Shown here piece after piece: positions 5,707 to 7,575 of a stretch of DNA of 7,575 bases; positions within the stretch are counted from its first letter, which is position 1, and every line of letters begins with the position of its first letter. This DNA is from Chloroflexota bacterium (GTDB lineage: Bacteria > Chloroflexota > Dormibacteria > Dormibacterales > Dormibacteraceae). A program made the position numbers and the translations under genes. The notes under the pieces are model-generated. The model had not been told where the DNA came from. It did no database searches and worked only from the letters and a program-made list of their open reading frames with translations. The stretch covers positions 9,203 through 16,777 of the forward strand of contig VBJR01000078.1 of NCBI GenBank assembly GCA_005880175.1, read 5' to 3'.

Positions 5707-6534
5707 TCAGAGCGGCGAGAAGTGGTCGGCGATGGCGCGCACGAACGGCACCATCTTCGGCCGCTCGGGCCGGATCACGGCGGCGACGTCACGCTGCTCC
5801 AGCGCCCTGGCGCACGTGGGCCCGATCGCCGCCGTGATCGTGCGCTCGTTCAACCACCCGGGCAGCTCGCCCTCCATTCCCCGGTCGGCCGCCACCATGA
5901 ACAGGTTCTCGACCTGCGAGGCGCTGGTGAACGCCGTCACCGCCACCCGCCCGCCGCACAGCTCGTCCAGGAACCGGACGATCGGGCCGACGTCGTCCGG
6001 CAGCGCCCACCGGTAGCTGTACAGCTCGATCACGTCGGCCGCGCGGTCGCGGAGGTGCGCCACCAGGCGCTGGTTCGGCGATCCGTAGTGCTGGACGGCC
6101 ACGCGCCGGCCCTCCAGGTCCACCGCCTCCAGCAGCCACACCAGCTCGTCCGTCGTGTGCGGCACCTCCGTCCGCCGGTCCACGCGGTGCCCGAGCCGGA
6201 GCAGGACCGTCAGCGGCTTGGGCCCGCGCGCCACCACCAGCGCGCCCCGCACCGCCTCGCCGAACCGCTCGCCGAGGCCTGCCTCGGCCGCCAGGTCGAA
6301 CAGCGCCGCGGTGCCCACGCCCGTCTGGAACACGAACACGTCCACCGGTGCCGACACGAGCGCGGACAGCCGCTCCCGCAGCTCCGCGTCGTCGTCGTTC
6401 CGCACCTCGCGCAGGCACGGCGCGAGGATCGGCACCCCGCCGATGCGTTCGATCAGCGCCGCCAGCTCGGCCGCGTAGCGAGTCTGGAGCAGGCCGACCC
6501 GCAGGCCCAGCAGCGGCAGGTGGCCGCCATTCAC
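5707..6534 (-). CDS. Uroporphyrinogen-III synthase family protein (HemD-like)
   Basis: This 275-residue cytoplasmic protein has the two-lobed HemD pattern: GLRVGLLQTRYAAELAALIERIGGVPILAPC at the N terminus, VFVFQTGVGTAALFDLAAEAG, and the second lobe with RRVAVQHYGSPNQRLVAHLRDRAADVIELYSYRW. TAFTSASQVENLF and a C-terminal IGPTCARAL segment follow. HemD cyclises hydroxymethylbilane to uroporphyrinogen III, the precursor of siroheme used by nitrite reductase. This matches its place beside a nitrate transporter and a molybdopterin oxidoreductase. It lacks the winged-helix domain fused to HemD in proteins such as M. tuberculosis Rv0260c, which as I recall also lies next to a narK gene. The GTG start at 6534 follows the upstream stop by 4 nt, with GGTGAGG just ahead of it, so it is probably coupled. 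An ATG at 6530 is out of frame. Sequence divergence within HemD is high, so activity is probable rather than proven. Confidence 0.82.
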   Translation of the reverse strand: MNGGHLPLLGLRVGLLQTRYAAELAALIERIGGVPILAPCLREVRNDDDAELRERLSALVSAPVDVFVFQTGVGTAALFDLAAEAGLGERFGEAVRGALVVARGPKPLTVLLRLGHRVDRRTEVPHTTDELVWLLEAVDLEGRRVAVQHYGSPNQRLVAHLRDRAADVIELYSYRWALPDDVGPIVRFLDELCGGRVAVTAFTSASQVENLFMVAADRGMEGELPGWLNERTITAAIGPTCARALEQRDVAAVIRPERPKMVPFVRAIADHFSPL

Positions 6535-6538
6535 GCCC

Positions 6539-7575
6539 TCACCGTACCGGGAACCGGCGGCGCAGCAGCGCCGGGTCGGGATCGGCGAGCCAGAGCGCCT
6601 CGACGTCCCCCGCGACCGCCGGCGGCACCACCGCGGCCACGCCCAGCACCTGGCCGGCCGCGGTGCGCCACACCTGGGCGGTCCCGGCCACGCGGTCCTC
6701 GTGCACCAGCAGGTCCACGCCCTGCTCGGCATCCTCGCCGGGGTCGCCGAGCGGGTCACCGGCCACGACCAGCGACGACCGCGCGGACAGCGCCGCCACG
6801 ACCCGGCGCAGCGCGCCTCGCGCCGGCAGCTCGCCGCCGACGAGGGCGGCCAGCGTGGCCGGGTCGCCCGAGAGCGGCGCGTGGGGGCCGAGCCGGCCGC
6901 CGGGCGCCAGGACGAGCGCCGCCGGCGAGCCGCCGTCGCGGCGCGCCGGGCCGCTCACCCGCAGCGCCGCCGGGGCGTCGAGGCGCGCCAGGCGGCGCGC
7001 CACCAGCCGGCGCACCGGCTCCGGCAGCCACCGCTCGCCCTCCCACGTCACCTGCCAGCCGGCGTCCAGCAGGGCGGGCAGCGCGACCAGCGGTTCGGGG
7101 CCGGCCCCCAGGTCGAGCACGGCCCCGCCGGCGCCGGGCGGCGGGGCCGCGGCGACCTCCCACCACGGCGCCGCCGTCAGGGTCGCCTCGGCCACCACCA
7201 CGCGCAGCACGCCGGCCGGCGCGCGCTCCAGCTCGTCGAGACCCAGCCGCCGGGCCGCGACCCCGCGCTCGCGCAGCGCTGCCGCGATCGCGTCCGCCAG
7301 CGCTCCGCCCGCCAGCGCCACCGCCCGGGCCGCGAAGAGCCGCACCGGGGTGGCCGTCAGCTCCGGCTGGAACGACGCGGGGTCGAGCGCCCGCGGGGTC
7401 AGCGCGTTGGGCCAGCCGCCGGGCTGCGGCAGCGGGCCGGCGTGGAACGCCAGGAACGCCGCGCCCGGCCGCAGCGACGGGTCGAGCGCGACCCGGGCGT
7501 GGGCGCTGCCCCGCGCGGACTCGACGCGCGTCAGGTCGCCCGGCGCGAGGCCGGCGGCCGCCGCGTCGTCGGGGT
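6539..7575 (-). CDS. Molybdopterin oxidoreductase (probable assimilatory nitrate reductase), partial, with unusual C-terminal extension
   Basis: The frame enters from the right edge and ends at TGA 6539-6541, giving 344 complete residues. The first 75 or so read DDAAAAGLAPGDLTRVESA, then RVALDPSLRPGAAFLAFHAG, NALTPRALDPASFQPELTA and PVRLF. This is the end of a molybdopterin-dinucleotide-binding domain, close in pattern to assimilatory nitrate reductase and formate dehydrogenase. I read straight through the GTG at 7345, which is internal. After that domain most family members stop or carry a cysteine-rich [2Fe-2S] BFD-like domain. Here about 265 residues follow with no cysteine at all. They begin with a Rossmann-like ARAVALAGGALADAIAAAL and end LADPDPALLRRRFPVR, and I do not recognise them. 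It is upstream of and probably co-transcribed with the HemD-like gene. The neighbouring narK supports nitrate as the substrate. Confidence 0.75.
   Translation of the reverse strand, partial: PDDAAAAGLAPGDLTRVESARGSAHARVALDPSLRPGAAFLAFHAGPLPQPGGWPNALTPRALDPASFQPELTATPVRLFAARAVALAGGALADAIAAALRERGVAARRLGLDELERAPAGVLRVVVAEATLTAAPWWEVAAAPPPGAGGAVLDLGAGPEPLVALPALLDAGWQVTWEGERWLPEPVRRLVARRLARLDAPAALRVSGPARRDGGSPAALVLAPGGRLGPHAPLSGDPATLAALVGGELPARGALRRVVAALSARSSLVVAGDPLGDPGEDAEQGVDLLVHEDRVAGTAQVWRTAAGQVLGVAAVVPPAVAGDVEALWLADPDPALLRRRFPVR

Noticed and set aside
6528..6530. ATG 6530 as the hemD start.
   Set aside because: It is out of frame with the HemD coding sequence; GTG 6534, just after the upstream stop, is in frame.
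7343..7345. GTG 7345 as the start of a separate gene upstream of hemD.
   Set aside because: Translation further upstream in the same frame gives an unmistakable molybdopterin-binding domain end with no stop between, so the GTG is an internal valine codon.
1..7575. CRISPR arrays, tRNA or rRNA genes, insertion sequences or phage genes.
   Set aside because: No spaced direct repeats, cloverleaf-like sequences, transposase or integrase motifs, or terminal inverted repeats were seen on either strand.

Overview
This is a very GC-rich, densely packed window. The genes abut or overlap, GTG starts are frequent, and TANNNT-like -10 boxes sit about 7 nt before start codons, as expected of leaderless transcripts. 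An acVLRF1-type release factor (a family of Actinomycetota and Chloroflexota) also points to a high-GC actinobacterial lineage. A Thermoleophilia-like organism is my best guess. This is inference from style and gene content, since no phylogenetic marker is present.

Left part (1-1021): the 3' end of a plus-strand membrane protein of unknown function converges on a minus-strand single-domain CheY-like response regulator. The regulator has its own sigma70-like promoter in the 120 bp in front of it.

Middle part (1022-4332): three minus-strand genes, DUF998 membrane protein, PfkB sugar kinase and Pnkp-like RNA-end kinase, are joined by two GTGA stop/start overlaps and look like one translationally coupled operon. 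Divergent from this operon, with the two start codons about 22 bp apart, is an acVLRF1 (Vms1/ANKZF1-like) peptidyl-tRNA hydrolase. A nearly symmetrical -10 element lies between them and could drive both directions. The Pnkp-like protein is the most unusual gene. Its kinase site is intact and keeps the numbering of clostridial Pnkp, but the attached phosphatase domain has lost several metal ligands and the C-terminal ligase domain is absent.

Right part (4333-7575): a nitrate-assimilation block. A NarK-type nitrate/nitrite transporter on the plus strand is interrupted by what looks like a deletion of about 25 codons with a frameshift. Its stop lies 1 bp from the stop of a convergent uroporphyrinogen-III synthase (HemD family), which could feed siroheme synthesis for nitrite reductase. 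Just upstream of hemD in the same operon is the 3' end of a molybdopterin oxidoreductase, probably assimilatory nitrate reductase, which carries a cysteine-free C-terminal extension of about 265 residues that I do not recognise.

The strongest lead for something undescribed is the pairing of a ribosome-rescue release factor with a trimmed RNA-end kinase/pseudo-phosphatase across one divergent promoter. The link between the two is a hypothesis.
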